A stretch of DNA of 64,000 nucleotides, from the NCBI RefSeq assembly GCF_030433435.1, contig NZ_JANRHH010000014.1, forward strand, positions 62,001 through 126,000, read 5' to 3'. Below are positions 38,615 through 48,195 of the stretch, piece after piece (position 1 is the stretch's first letter; the number at the start of each line of letters is the position of its first letter). Below the pieces are notes generated by a model, which did not search any database, was not told the origin of the DNA, and saw nothing but the letters and a program-made list of their open reading frames with translations. The position numbers and the translations under genes are program-made. Origin of the DNA: Polycladomyces subterraneus. Lineage in GTDB: Bacteria > Bacillota > Bacilli > Thermoactinomycetales > JIR-001.

Positions 38615-39298
38615 TCATGCACTCGTGTTGGCGAAACCTGCCCGCACCAGGTGATGCTTCATCGCTTCCGCAGCTCGCTCTGGGTCATGCGATTCAATCG
38701 CCGCCAGCACCTCTCGGTGTTCCGCTAATGCTTGCAGGGGTCGACCTGGCCAGGATGAAGCGTTCTGGCGTACACATTGACTAAATTGCAGGATGGGATG
38801 CCACACACGCGACAACAGCCGGTTTTTTGCGGCTGAGACGATCTGTCGGTGAAAAGCAAAGTCTTCCGCGACCGGGAGTTGGTTTTGCCCGATTTTTTCC
38901 TCCATCTTCTCCAGTATATCCGACATTTGTGCAATTTCTTCGGCAGTGACGCGTTCAGCCGCCAACCGTGCCGCATCCAGCTCCAACAATAGACGCATCT
39001 CCAACAAATCTTGTTGGGATCGTTCTTCGCGCAAAATATAAAACGCCAAAATATCTACCAAATAATGAGCATCATGCCGATTTAAAAACCTTCCTTCGCC
39101 TCGACGCGTCGTGATCAAACCTAGCAACTCCAATGCACGCAACACTTCCCGCACGGACGAACGCCCTGCTCCCAGCCGTTCGGCCAACTCCCGTTCCGAA
39201 GGTAAACGGTCCCCCGGCTTTAACCGGTCTTCTTCGATCAAATAATTGATGCCGTGTAAGATGGCTTGAAACTTGTCGGACCCCACCTCCGGCAACAT
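38615..39298 (-). CDS. GntR/FadR-family transcriptional regulator
   Basis: DNA-binding regulator of 227 residues: N-terminal winged helix (about 12-75, LPSERELAERLGAGRSSVREVLRALELLGLITTRRGEG) and an FCD-type ligand domain (about 95-220) with E/D and histidine ligands (FHRQIVSAA, AEHREVLAAI). It lies 16 bases after the malic enzyme gene. The perfect palindrome GTGGTCTGACCAC in the malic enzyme promoter is of the GntR/FadR type, so autoregulation plus control of that gene is inferred. The effector is probably a carboxylate. Confidence 0.9.
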   Translation of the reverse strand: MLPEVGSDKFQAILHGINYLIEEDRLKPGDRLPSERELAERLGAGRSSVREVLRALELLGLITTRRGEGRFLNRHDAHYLVDILAFYILREERSQQDLLEMRLLLELDAARLAAERVTAEEIAQMSDILEKMEEKIGQNQLPVAEDFAFHRQIVSAAKNRLLSRVWHPILQFSQCVRQNASSWPGRPLQALAEHREVLAAIESHDPERAAEAMKHHLVRAGFANTSA

Positions 39299-39314
39299 GA
39301 ATTTCCCACCTTCC

Positions 39315-40568
39315 TCATCCGTCCACGGTTGCTTCCGGATCGCGGTGCGTCAAGCGGATGGTACGCTCATAGATTTCTTGTACATCCACTTGAATACGCG
39401 CTTCACCGGTCTCCATCGCCGCCTTGGCCACCGCCATTGCCACGTGCGGTGCCACCCGCGGATCAAACGGTGCGGGTATGACGTAATCCGGCTGCAACTC
39501 GTCTTCACTGATCAAATCGGCGATTGCATACGCCGCCGCGATTTTCATCTCTTCATTGATCGCTCGGGCCCGTACGTCCAAAGCACCACGGAAAATACCC
39601 GGGAATGCCAATACGTTGTTTACCTGGTTGGGGAAATCGGAGCGTCCCGTCCCCACCACTTTCGCTCCGGCTTCATAAGCATCTTCCGGCATGATTTCAG
39701 GTACCGGATTGGCCATTGCAAAAATGATCGGGTCTCGGTTCATCGAAGCGACCATCTCTTTGGTGACCGCCCCTTCTACAGACACTCCGACAAACACGTC
39801 CGCCCCTTTCAACGCATCGGCCAATGTACCCTGCACCTTGTCCCGGTTGGTCATTTGGGCCAGAGATTCCTTCATCGGGTTCATCCCATACGGTCGCCCC
39901 TCATATATGGCTCCCTTACTGTCGCACATAATGACGTCCCGTACACCCATACGCAACAGTAACTTCACGATCGCGATCCCGGCCGCTCCGGCTCCGTTGG
40001 CTACAACGCGAATCTCTTCCATCTTTTTGCCGACCACTTTGAGAGCGTTGAGCAACCCCGCCAGCGTCACGATGGCCGTACCATGCTGATCGTCATGAAA
40101 CACAGGGATGTCGATCTCTTTTTTCAACCGTTCCTCAATGATGAAGCACTTTGGTGCCGCGATGTCCTCCAGATTGACGCCGCCGAAAGTGGGAGCGAGC
40201 AACTTGACCGTTTCCACGATCTTATCGATTTCCGTGGAATCGATGACCAGCGGAAACGCATCCACACCGGCGAACGATTTGAACAACACGGCTTTTCCTT
40301 CCATCACTGGCATGGCTGCATGCGGACCGATGTTACCCAATCCCAATACGGCCGTCCCATCTGACACGACGGCCACCAGATTGCCTTTCATCGTGTAATC
40401 GTACACCTTGTCCACATCGCTGTGAATCTCTTTACAAGGCTCTGCCACGCCCGGAGAATACGCCAGACTGAGATCGCGGGCATCATGGACCGGAACCTTG
40501 GATTCCACACGTAGTTTACCCTGGTGTTCCAGATGCAGCCGCAAAGATTCTTCACGCAGTGATGACAA
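39315..40568 (-). CDS. ytsJ: NADP-dependent malic enzyme (YtsJ type)
   Basis: Oxidative decarboxylation of malate to pyruvate. The TTG at 40568 with GGAGAGG upstream gives 417 residues, close to YtsJ (about 410). Motifs: SLAYSPGVAEPC, FHDDQHGTAIVTLAGLLNAL, the cofactor loop ANGAGAAGIAI, and AMANPVPEIMPEDA. Located upstream of accD as in B. subtilis ytsJ. It could supply NADPH for the fatty-acid synthesis started by accDA. Confidence 0.94.
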   Translation of the reverse strand: MSSLREESLRLHLEHQGKLRVESKVPVHDARDLSLAYSPGVAEPCKEIHSDVDKVYDYTMKGNLVAVVSDGTAVLGLGNIGPHAAMPVMEGKAVLFKSFAGVDAFPLVIDSTEIDKIVETVKLLAPTFGGVNLEDIAAPKCFIIEERLKKEIDIPVFHDDQHGTAIVTLAGLLNALKVVGKKMEEIRVVANGAGAAGIAIVKLLLRMGVRDVIMCDSKGAIYEGRPYGMNPMKESLAQMTNRDKVQGTLADALKGADVFVGVSVEGAVTKEMVASMNRDPIIFAMANPVPEIMPEDAYEAGAKVVGTGRSDFPNQVNNVLAFPGIFRGALDVRARAINEEMKIAAAYAIADLISEDELQPDYVIPAPFDPRVAPHVAMAVAKAAMETGEARIQVDVQEIYERTIRLTHRDPEATVDG

Positions 40569-40598
40569 TATCCATCCTCTCCTTTTATGTACCCCCCG

Positions 40599-40611
40599 GT
40601 GGTCTGACCAC
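40599..40611. promoter_or_regulatory. GntR-type operator
   Basis: GTGGTC-T-GACCAC is a perfect 13-bp palindrome of the TGGTCNGACCA class bound by FadR-subfamily GntR regulators. It lies 31 bases before the malic enzyme start codon and about 10 bases downstream of the expected transcription start, a repressing position. Confidence 0.75.
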
Positions 40612-40626
40612 TTCAAAGTACAATTT

Positions 40627-40655
40627 ATTATACCAAAAGAGATCATGGGAATAAA
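40627..40655 (-). promoter_or_regulatory. Malic enzyme promoter
   Basis: TTTATT (40655-40650), 17 bases, perfect TATAAT (40632-40627) on the minus strand. The GntR-type operator follows directly. Confidence 0.6.
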
Positions 40656-40883
40656 ACGATGATCCCAGTTCTGTCAACGGTTGATCGGTTGTTTGATAAC
40701 CGAGAGGAACGCGTTTTCCCGATACACCGCTTCTTTCTGTCACGCCCGGCGCAAATGGGTATTGGTGACTTCTCCGGATATTTCAGTCCGAAGCTGAGGA
40801 AGCGATCCATATCGATGTGGGCCGATCATCCTTCCAAACGCAAGGCCATTTCGCATCATTGTCACCCTGACCTTTACATCAAA

Positions 40884-40920
40884 AGAATGGAAAGGCCCCA
40901 TGTAAGTGTGCCTTCCCCTT
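40884..40920 (-). terminator. Candidate terminator after the decayed epimerase gene
   Basis: On the minus strand GGAAGGC and GCCTTTCC pair around a 13-base loop, followed by ATTCTTTT, 17 bases beyond the original stop codon of the pseudogene. Confidence 0.5.
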
Positions 40921-40936
40921 CATTTGTTTTATCGGT

Positions 40937-41879
40937 TCATCGGTTTTTCAACCAGTCCAACGTTAGTTGAAGACCCACTGTAAAGGGTGTCCACGGAATA
41001 TCTCCGATCTGTGATTGATACTATTGCCCGTCCAATAAAACGGGTCGATCATAGAGATAGTCCAATTCCACCATTTCACGCATTGTTTTGTCCCCGATAC
41101 CCAGCAATCTCAACATCCATTTCTTTACTGAAACCACTTTTGGTTCGTATCCGAGAATCTTTGACGCGTATTTGATCACCTGATCTCCCGTGAGTCCACC
41201 CCCTCCGGGAATGTTCCACACCTGCCCGGCTACATCATCATCCCGAGCCAATCGGACCAAGGCCTTTGCGGCGTCAGGCGTGAAAACGTACTCTCTCTCC
41301 ACATCCAGCCGTCCCACCCAGTAAACAGTTTTCTTTTCCAAGAGCGACCAAAAACCGAATGCAAAAACGAGTTATCCGCATAAGGTCCGTAAAAATCAGG
41401 GAAACGTGCAACGACTCCCTCGATCACCCCTTTGTCATGAGCTTTTAACAGCATTTCCTCCATCTCACACCGAATTTTTCCTTTTTTGGTTTGCGGATCG
41501 GTGGGGTGTGTTTCCGACACCATAGGTGTCCGGGGCCAACCGTACACGTAGACGTTATTTACCAACACCAGTCTTTTCGCCATACCCGAGGCGCCTTGCA
41601 GAATCGTATTCATGATGGGCATCTGCTTAGATTCCCACTCCGAGTAGGGCAAGCCGATCGAGTGAAAAACCAGCTCCGCTCCGTCACACATCCTGCGGAC
41701 AAACGCACGGTCAGTGGCGTCTCCCTGACAAATCTCGACCGGAAGATTTCCAAATTGCTCGTGCATCCTTTGACCATTGCGAGCCACAGCGCGCACGTGA
41801 TAGCCTGCTTGGTTCAATTCTGTAATTAGTATCCCATGCCTCCCGAAGCCCCGAATACCGTAGCAATTGGTGCGGACAT
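40937..41879 (-). pseudogene. Decayed NAD-dependent epimerase/dehydratase gene
   Basis: Reading the minus strand from an ATG at 41879 with ribosome site GGGGAGG, the frame begins MSAPIATVFGASGGMGY, a Rossmann start, and stops at 41826. A second frame (to about 41340) continues ILITELNQAGYHVRAVAR...VARFPDFYGPYADNSF. A third continues LEKKTVYWVGRLDVEREYVFTPDAAKAL...RPVLLDGQ, hits TAG at 41021, and after it the same frame reads QIGDIPWTPFTVGLQL to TGA at 40937. So there are two single-base frameshifts (near 41830 and 41345) and one nonsense codon. Restoring one base at each frameshift gives 315 codons. Extended SDR family; original substrate unknown. A sequencing error cannot explain all three lesions easily. 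Confidence 0.85.
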
Positions 41880-41953
41880 CACGTTTCCTCCCCGTTTGGT
41901 TTCATCACCAGTTCTACTCCTCCCATCCAACCTCTTAGATTTGACGGCTCCAA

Positions 41954-42865
41954 TCATCGCCACCAATGACTTTGCTCCAGCAAAACTGTCGCAACCCCGC
42001 ACTCCCGTTCAAACCAACGTCGCATCTGCGTATTCATCACCAAAAACTCCGATGCTGCATGGGAGACACCGATCAATGACATCGAGGTAGTTGGAACGTA
42101 GTCCATCATCTCACGAAAGCGCCTTCTGCCGTAATCATTATCCACCCGGCAGTGTATTTCCCCTGTCACATACGCCTGGGCACCTTTTTCCTCCGCTTCT
42201 TTCATGGCGGCGACAACATCCCCGCACCCTGCCACTATCGCAATGCGCGTGATATCACGACGTTTCTTCCCCTCGAAATCTACATAAGGAATAGCGAAAA
42301 TTCTCTTCAGACGAGCAATCAGTGTATCCGTATCCATCTGTTCGATCTCTGCGATTCGACCATACGCTCCCATCCGATCCTGAAAAAAAGAACCCGTCTC
42401 TCGAGCTTCCAATGCTTCAACGATGGCCGCATTGGTACCGATGGTCGGATGTATGTCCATCGGAGCGTGACAGGTGTAAACCGACAATCCTTTCTCCCTG
42501 ATACGCGCCCACCATTCCCCATCCACCGGTACAAATCCCTTGCCCCAATCTCCGTAAGGATCACCGCATTCCATTGTCAAAGGATGATGCATGAAAAGAA
42601 GATCTCCCGTTTTTCCCTCCTCAAGAAAGGCCTCCAAGACTTCCTCCGTTGGAAATACCGCGAGGAATACACGGCTGACCCGATCGGCACCGCGTATCAT
42701 CAATCCGTTGAACAACCGTTTGAATCCCGGTTCAAACGCGGATTTCCAGTCGAATCCGACCGGATCGTACACCCCGGGTACAAACCGGCTGAACCCTGGG
42801 TCCGGCCCGAGTTCTTTTACGCGAAACAGCTCGTTCAACGCCCTTTCCATCTCGGATAGCAGCAC
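41954..42865 (-). CDS. Nif3-like dinuclear metal protein
   Basis: Member of the Nif3/YqfO-like family, usually hexameric with a two-metal site. The 303 residues have the metal motifs LLFMHHP (about 88-94), CHAPMD, and the C-terminal IGVSHAASE in place of the usual GH...E pattern. GTG start after GGGGAGGG. It is shorter than YqfO and lacks the inserted domain. It lies just upstream of the epimerase pseudogene with 74 bases between, so both were probably one transcript. Function unknown. Confidence 0.8.
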   Translation of the reverse strand: MLLSEMERALNELFRVKELGPDPGFSRFVPGVYDPVGFDWKSAFEPGFKRLFNGLMIRGADRVSRVFLAVFPTEEVLEAFLEEGKTGDLLFMHHPLTMECGDPYGDWGKGFVPVDGEWWARIREKGLSVYTCHAPMDIHPTIGTNAAIVEALEARETGSFFQDRMGAYGRIAEIEQMDTDTLIARLKRIFAIPYVDFEGKKRRDITRIAIVAGCGDVVAAMKEAEEKGAQAYVTGEIHCRVDNDYGRRRFREMMDYVPTTSMSLIGVSHAASEFLVMNTQMRRWFERECGVATVLLEQSHWWR

Positions 42866-43005
42866 CGCGTTTGTCCCTCCCCTTTAGCCGTGAAACAGAA
42901 CAATCGCAACCGAAAATACACAATATTAATTCGATTATAATAGGAAAGGGACTACTGAAACAGATGAATAGCAAAAAATTCATCACACGGAAAAGATCCA
43001 TCAAC

Positions 43006-43043
43006 AAAAACACCGGCTTTCCGCAAAACCGGGAGCCGGTGTT
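43006..43043 (-). terminator. Terminator of dnaE-pgpA
   Basis: Minus-strand stem AACACCGGCT / AGCCGGTGTT followed by TTTG, 19 bases past the pgpA stop. Confidence 0.85.
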
Positions 43044-43061
43044 CTTTGTATGGGTTCGCTT

Positions 43062-43619
43062 TTATCCTTCCTCATCCAGTCCGGTTGATTCATCCATATC
43101 CGCCGCATATCGCTGTGTATCAGGGTGGCGGTGCGCGATCCGGGCGGAAGCCGCCGCCGCGACACCGGCCACCAGATCGTCCAAAAACACGTGGATTTGG
43201 TCGTTTCGGTGATTCAACCGTTTCAAGATCCCCACTTTGATTTTGTCTAAATAGCCAAAGCTGGTCAGCCCAATCGTTCCGTACACGTTGATGATGGAGA
43301 GCGCCAGGATTTCATCCACACCGTAAAGCGGCTCATCGATCTCCATCATCGTTTGTAAGGGTTGCGGCAATTTCTTGGCTTCCGCCAGTTCATCAAGGGC
43401 AATTCCCGTAAGGAGTGCATTCTGGACTTCCCTTTTTTTGAGGACGTGGGATACACTTTCCACACATTCATCCAGGGACAATGTATCGTTGTAGGGCCGC
43501 TGGAGCTCGTACACGATCTCCCCGATCGCTTCCAGCGACACTCCCCGCTGCTCCAACAGTTTGACCACATGGCGATAAAACACGCCACCCACCTCTTCCA
43601 AAAACGAATCGTTCCCCAT
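43062..43619 (-). CDS. Phosphatidylglycerophosphatase A family protein (YutG-like)
   Basis: PgpA-type protein of 185 residues, predicted to act in phospholipid synthesis or a related step. The signature is in the C-terminal half: GIALDELAEAKKLP, VYGTIGLTSFGYLDKIKVGILKRL and VFLDDLVAGVAAAASARI, with the acidic D/E metal residues. The ATG at 43619 comes one base after the dnaE stop codon. Lacks the strong membrane segments of proteobacterial PgpA, as in Bacillus YutG. Confidence 0.85.
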   Translation of the reverse strand: MGNDSFLEEVGGVFYRHVVKLLEQRGVSLEAIGEIVYELQRPYNDTLSLDECVESVSHVLKKREVQNALLTGIALDELAEAKKLPQPLQTMMEIDEPLYGVDEILALSIINVYGTIGLTSFGYLDKIKVGILKRLNHRNDQIHVFLDDLVAGVAAAASARIAHRHPDTQRYAADMDESTGLDEEG

Positions 43620-43620
43620 C

Positions 43621-46600
43621 CTATGCACCTGAGTGAGACGAGGTTCCATTTCGTCTCACGATTTGAAATGCGTGTTTTCCTAGGATAGCCTCGATTTGCG
43701 CTCGGCATTCGCCAGTGGGTTCGATGCCGAATTTGTCGGTGGGCAGCGCCAGCACCTTTCGCGTACGCTCGTAATACAGATAAACGGGCACCACTCCACG
43801 ATGGGTGAGCAGGACGCGTTTCAACGCTTCCAAGCGGCTTTTCTCCTCGCGATCTGCCGGGATACGGACATACGCGCGCCTGTCTTCCATCTGTTTTTCG
43901 ACATCTTGATGTTGGGCCAGTGACTCCAACTCTTCCACCTTGTCGGCCAATATCTTGACGCCGTTTTCATGGTGGTTTACCCTTCCCGTCACCAATACAG
44001 GCCGGTCGAGTCGCACCGCTGCGCGATACCGTTCCAACACGCGGGGAAACAGAACCACCTCCACCTGCACCCCGCTCTCTTCGATCTGTGCGAAGGCCAT
44101 CGCCTCGCCCCGTTTCGTGGTAATCGGCTTCACTTCGGTGATGACGCCCGCCACGGTCACCGTTTCCGATTCGCGGCATTCATCCAGTTGAGCCGCGGCA
44201 TGGGTGGCATAAGCCTCGATCACACGGCGGTAGGGCTGCAGTGGATGACCGGATACGTACAAGCCCAACAATTCCCGCTCCAGCTCCAACTTCTCCTTTT
44301 GCGAAAACGGCGTGACATTGTCATAGGAGAAACGGGTAAGCGGTTCTTCAGGCTCCTCATCCTCGAACAATCCCAGCTGGTCGTTGGATCGGCTTTTCTG
44401 CACTGAAGTACCATATTCCATCGCTTCATCCAACATGGCCAGCCATTGGGCGCGGTGACCGGGAAACGCATCCATCCCCCCGCATTGGATGAGCGCCTCC
44501 AGCACCCTGCGATTGCAGACGCGCAAATCCACCCGCGCACACAAATCGAACAAGTCGCGAAACGGTCGCTTTTCCCGCTCCCGGATGAGCGCACGGATCG
44601 CACCCTTCCCCACGTGTTTGACTGCAGCCAGACCGAAGCGGATCGCACCATCTTCCACTGAGAACGCAGCGGCGCTTCGGTTTACATCCGGCAACCGCAC
44701 ATCAATGCCCATACGGCGGCATTCCTCAATGTATTCGGCCATCTTCCCGTGACTGCCCATCACCGTAGTGAGCAAGGCGGCCATATACTCCAAGGGATAG
44801 TGCGCCTTCAGATACGCTGTCTGGTAGGCGAGCACCGCATAGGCAGCGGAGTGACTGCGGTTGAAGCCGTAGTCAGCGAATCGGACGATCAGGTCGTACA
44901 CTTTCTCGCCTGTCTCCTCATCATACCCGTTGGCAACACACCCCTTTACAAATGCGGTGCGCTGTTCGTCCAGCAATGCCCGATTTTTCTTAGAGACAGC
45001 CCGCCGGAGCAAATCTGCCTGCCCCAAAGTAAATCCAGCCATCTTAGCGGCGATTTGCATGATCTGTTCCTGATAGACGATAATCCCGTAGGTATCACGC
45101 AAGATGGGCTCCAGATCTGGGTGCGGATACTTTACCTTTTCCAGCCCGTGCTTGGCACGGATAAACCGGGGAATCTGGTCCATCGGTCCCGGACGGTACA
45201 AAGCCAATACGGCGATCAGGTCTTCAAAGTGAGAAGGTTTCAGTTCCCGGAGCACTTTTCGCATCCCTGCCGACTCCAATTGAAAAACGCCGGTCGTTTC
45301 ACCGCGGGAAATCAAGGCGTACGTTTGAGAATCATCGTACGACATGCGGCTGAAATCGATTGCTTTGCCGTGATGCTGCCAGATCAACTCGATTGCCCGC
45401 CCGATCACCGTCAAGTTGCGCAATCCGAGGAAATCCGCCTTGAGCAATCCGATCCGCTCCAGCACCTCCATCGGATACTGGGTCAGCCTGCCTCCATCAT
45501 GCCCTTCCTGTAATGGTGTGTGTGCCGTCAACGGCTGATCGGCGATCACCACTCCAGCGGCGTGTGTGGAGGCGTGACGAGGAAGCCCTTCCACCTTTCG
45601 CACGACCTTCATCAACTCCGCAATCCGGGGATGGTCGTTGCACAGCTGTTGCAACCGCGGTTCCACAGCAAACGCTTTTTCCAGCGTCATGCCCGGTGCT
45701 GCCGGAATCAGCTTCGCCGCCCGATCCACATCGGCGTACGGCAACCCCATCACCCGGCCCACATCCCGTACTGCCGCACGAGGAGCCATCGTACCAAAGG
45801 TGATGATCTGGGCAACACGATCAGCGCCGTATTTGCGCGTCACATAAGCGATCACTTCATCCCGCCGCTCGTAATCGAAGTCGATGTCAATGTCGGGCAT
45901 CGATACCCGCTCGGGGTTCAAAAAGCGTTCAAACAGCAGGCCGTAACGAATCGGATCGATATCCGTGATCCGCAACACATACGAGACAAGACTGCCGGCC
46001 GCCGATCCGCGTCCCGGTCCGGTCATAATCCCCTGCTCACGGGCAAACCGGACGAAATCCCATACGATCAGAAAATAATCACTGAACCCCATCCGCTCAA
46101 TCACGGACAACTCATAATCCAACCGCCGCTTCGCTTCCGCGGTGGGGGTTCCGTATCTCTCCTGCAAACCGCGTTCGCACAACTTCCGTAAATACGATGC
46201 GGCCGTCTCCCCATCTGGCACGGGAAAACGCGGCAATAACCGCTGTCCCAGTGGTATCTCCACATGGCACTGCTCCGCGATCCTGACCGTGTTGGCCAGC
46301 GCTTCCGGCACATGGGCAAACAGGCTGCCCATTTCTTCCGCTGATTTCAGGTAAAACTGATCCGACGGAAACCGCATCCGATCCTCATCCGCCAGACGCC
46401 GACCGGTGCCGATACAGAGCAGACAGTCGTGTACACCATGATCCTCTTGTCTGAGGTAGTGCACATCGTTGGTGGCGATCAGCTGAATGCCAGTTTCCCG
46501 ACTCAGCTCGATCAAAAACCGGTTCACTTTTTGCTGTTCCGGCATCCGATGGTCCTGCAGTTCGAGAAAAAAGTGCCCTTCTCCAAAGATCTCAAGATAT

Positions 46601-47085
46601 TCTCTTGCCAACCGTCGAGCATCCGAGTACCGGTCTTGGAGAATGGCCTGCGGAATCTCCCCGGCCAGACAGGAGCTGGTGGCGATCAAACCCTCTGAGT
46701 GCTCCCGCAGAACGCGCTTGTCGATCCGGGGTTTGTAGTGAAACCCCTCCAAATGCGCAATCGTGGAAAGTTTCATCAAGTTGCGGTAGCCTTCATTGTT
46801 TTTGGCGATCAGCAACAAGTGATACATTCGGTGCTCTCGCGGGGACGGGCGTTCATGCAAATCGCCGTCAGTCAGATAACATTCACACCCGATGATCGGT
46901 TTGATTCCTGCAGACCGGCACGCTTCATAAAACGGCACCACCCCGTACATGGCACCATGGTCCGTGATGGCCAATGCCGGCATTCCGAGTCGTCGCGCTT
47001 CCTCGACCAGCGCATCGATCCTGGCGGCACCGTCCAACAAACTGTATTCAGTATGTACATGCAGATGCACGAACGAGGTATTCAC
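43621..47085 (-). CDS. dnaE: DNA polymerase III subunit alpha, DnaE type
   Basis: Replicative polymerase that extends primers on the lagging strand in Firmicutes. A GTG start at 47085, just after GGGTGG, is chosen because an ATG further upstream overlaps the promoter -10; it gives 1154 residues. Domains: PHP (FVHLHVHTEYSLLDG, ITDHGAMYG), polymerase core with SMPDIDIDFDYERRDEVI, helix-hairpin-helix region, and OB fold (VTVAGVITEVKPITTKRGEAMAF). A final region has the usual DnaE end. Position between malic enzyme/acc genes and ytrH is standard. Confidence 0.97.
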   Translation of the reverse strand: MNTSFVHLHVHTEYSLLDGAARIDALVEEARRLGMPALAITDHGAMYGVVPFYEACRSAGIKPIIGCECYLTDGDLHERPSPREHRMYHLLLIAKNNEGYRNLMKLSTIAHLEGFHYKPRIDKRVLREHSEGLIATSSCLAGEIPQAILQDRYSDARRLAREYLEIFGEGHFFLELQDHRMPEQQKVNRFLIELSRETGIQLIATNDVHYLRQEDHGVHDCLLCIGTGRRLADEDRMRFPSDQFYLKSAEEMGSLFAHVPEALANTVRIAEQCHVEIPLGQRLLPRFPVPDGETAASYLRKLCERGLQERYGTPTAEAKRRLDYELSVIERMGFSDYFLIVWDFVRFAREQGIMTGPGRGSAAGSLVSYVLRITDIDPIRYGLLFERFLNPERVSMPDIDIDFDYERRDEVIAYVTRKYGADRVAQIITFGTMAPRAAVRDVGRVMGLPYADVDRAAKLIPAAPGMTLEKAFAVEPRLQQLCNDHPRIAELMKVVRKVEGLPRHASTHAAGVVIADQPLTAHTPLQEGHDGGRLTQYPMEVLERIGLLKADFLGLRNLTVIGRAIELIWQHHGKAIDFSRMSYDDSQTYALISRGETTGVFQLESAGMRKVLRELKPSHFEDLIAVLALYRPGPMDQIPRFIRAKHGLEKVKYPHPDLEPILRDTYGIIVYQEQIMQIAAKMAGFTLGQADLLRRAVSKKNRALLDEQRTAFVKGCVANGYDEETGEKVYDLIVRFADYGFNRSHSAAYAVLAYQTAYLKAHYPLEYMAALLTTVMGSHGKMAEYIEECRRMGIDVRLPDVNRSAAAFSVEDGAIRFGLAAVKHVGKGAIRALIREREKRPFRDLFDLCARVDLRVCNRRVLEALIQCGGMDAFPGHRAQWLAMLDEAMEYGTSVQKSRSNDQLGLFEDEEPEEPLTRFSYDNVTPFSQKEKLELERELLGLYVSGHPLQPYRRVIEAYATHAAAQLDECRESETVTVAGVITEVKPITTKRGEAMAFAQIEESGVQVEVVLFPRVLERYRAAVRLDRPVLVTGRVNHHENGVKILADKVEELESLAQHQDVEKQMEDRRAYVRIPADREEKSRLEALKRVLLTHRGVVPVYLYYERTRKVLALPTDKFGIEPTGECRAQIEAILGKHAFQIVRRNGTSSHSGA

Positions 47086-47119
47086 TTGAACCACCCGCCG
47101 GTTTCCAACTTTCCCCCTC

Positions 47120-47125
47120 ATTATA
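47120..47125 (-). promoter_or_regulatory. -10 box of dnaE
   Basis: Perfect TATAAT on the minus strand 34 bases upstream of the GTG start; the -35 position is poor (TTCGTC, 17 bases before). Confidence 0.5.
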
Positions 47126-47237
47126 ACGAATTCCCGTACAAGGACGAAACGTGTCGCCAATTGGCCGGGAGAACAATAGAATTGCTCCAGGTATAACGTT
47201 CCTGCTCGCTCCTTTGTTGGTCACGCTTCCCTTGTCC

Positions 47238-47266
47238 ACATATTTTCCCGGGTTGATTCATAAAGT
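47238..47266 (+). promoter_or_regulatory. SigE promoter of ytrH-ytrI
   Basis: ACATATT (47238-47244), 14 bases, CATAAAGT (47259-47266). This fits the mother-cell SigE consensus KMATATT-N14-CATACAHT closely. The ytrH start is 24 bases downstream. ytrHI is SigE-dependent in B. subtilis. Confidence 0.75.
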
Positions 47267-47289
47267 GGTGACAAAAGGACGGGAAAACC

Positions 47290-47640
47290 ATGTACCAAAG
47301 GACGGGATCGACCGTGAGCCATTTCATCTCCACGACCGTACTTGATTTTTTCATCGCCTTGGGTGTCGTCCTTGGCGGGGTGCTGCTGGGGGGCATTGGT
47401 GCGGTCATGGGCGGAAAACCGCCTATGGACACGATGCTCAACTTGGCGGAGCAACTCAAAATCTGGGCGATGGTGGCCGCGATCGGGGGCACGTTTGACG
47501 CCATCCGCACATTTGAAGTCCATATTCTCGAAGGGAAATTGAACCAGGTGATTCAACAGATGGTGTTCATTTTCAGTGCGTTTATCGGCGCCCATGTTGG
47601 CACGGTCCTGATCCGCTGGCTCATCCAGGGGAACGGATGA
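47290..47640 (+). CDS. ytrH: Sporulation membrane protein YtrH
   Basis: Small membrane protein needed for efficient sporulation in B. subtilis. The 116 residues hold three membrane segments (FFIALGVVLGGVLLGGIGA; IWAMVAAIGGTF; MVFIFSAFIGAHVGT). The start ATG has AAAGGACGG upstream; a GTG eight codons later with a second AAAGGA is an alternative. Next to dnaE and coupled to ytrI. Confidence 0.9.
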   Translation: MYQRTGSTVSHFISTTVLDFFIALGVVLGGVLLGGIGAVMGGKPPMDTMLNLAEQLKIWAMVAAIGGTFDAIRTFEVHILEGKLNQVIQQMVFIFSAFIGAHVGTVLIRWLIQGNG

Positions 47641-48161
47641 TGAGACACCACATAACCGGTCGATTCCGCCTCCATCCGCGCATCTGGGTCGTCTTCATCC
47701 TCGGCATCCTGATTGGTGCCACTGGCATGCTGGTCTATCTGGGGGAAAAATTGGACAGTTTTTACCTGGAACGAGATGCCATGTACTATGCCAACAACCA
47801 AAAGCAAAAGGAAATCTTACGTCTCAAAACCGAACTGGACCGGCTGACACACGAAGAATCGAAACGCAGGGAAGCCGCTGGCAAGATTCGCAAAATCCAG
47901 GTGGAAGTGTTGACACCGCAACGTTTCGGGCAAGAAACGATCAAAGCCGAAGTGGAGAAATTATTACAACCGTTCGTGGGTAAATCGATCGAATGGCTGG
48001 GGCGCAACCCGGATTTGTTGGACTCCGTCCTGCAGGGCAGAACGATCCGTTTGTCCGATCCCAAAGCAAGTGCGGTGCAACTCAGTGTCAAATATGTGAC
48101 ACTGGTGGATTCCGACCTGAAAGTCTGGATTGATGCGCGGGATGTTCCCACGGATGAATAA
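47637..48161 (+). CDS. ytrI: Sporulation membrane protein YtrI
   Basis: Partner of YtrH. The 174 residues have a membrane segment (about 17-36), a helical coiled-coil-like stretch (QKQKEILRLKTELDRLTHEESKRREAAGKI, about 55-85) and a C-terminal globular part. It overlaps ytrH by four bases. Same order as in B. subtilis. Confidence 0.9.
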   Translation: MMRHHITGRFRLHPRIWVVFILGILIGATGMLVYLGEKLDSFYLERDAMYYANNQKQKEILRLKTELDRLTHEESKRREAAGKIRKIQVEVLTPQRFGQETIKAEVEKLLQPFVGKSIEWLGRNPDLLDSVLQGRTIRLSDPKASAVQLSVKYVTLVDSDLKVWIDARDVPTDE

Positions 48162-48195
48162 TGGGTGTCATGGGGAGAGTACACCTGATCGTTTT

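Noticed and set aside
38521-38622. 33-codon frame starting inside the gntR stop
   Set aside because: Protein-like end, but no convincing ribosome site; not reported as a gene.
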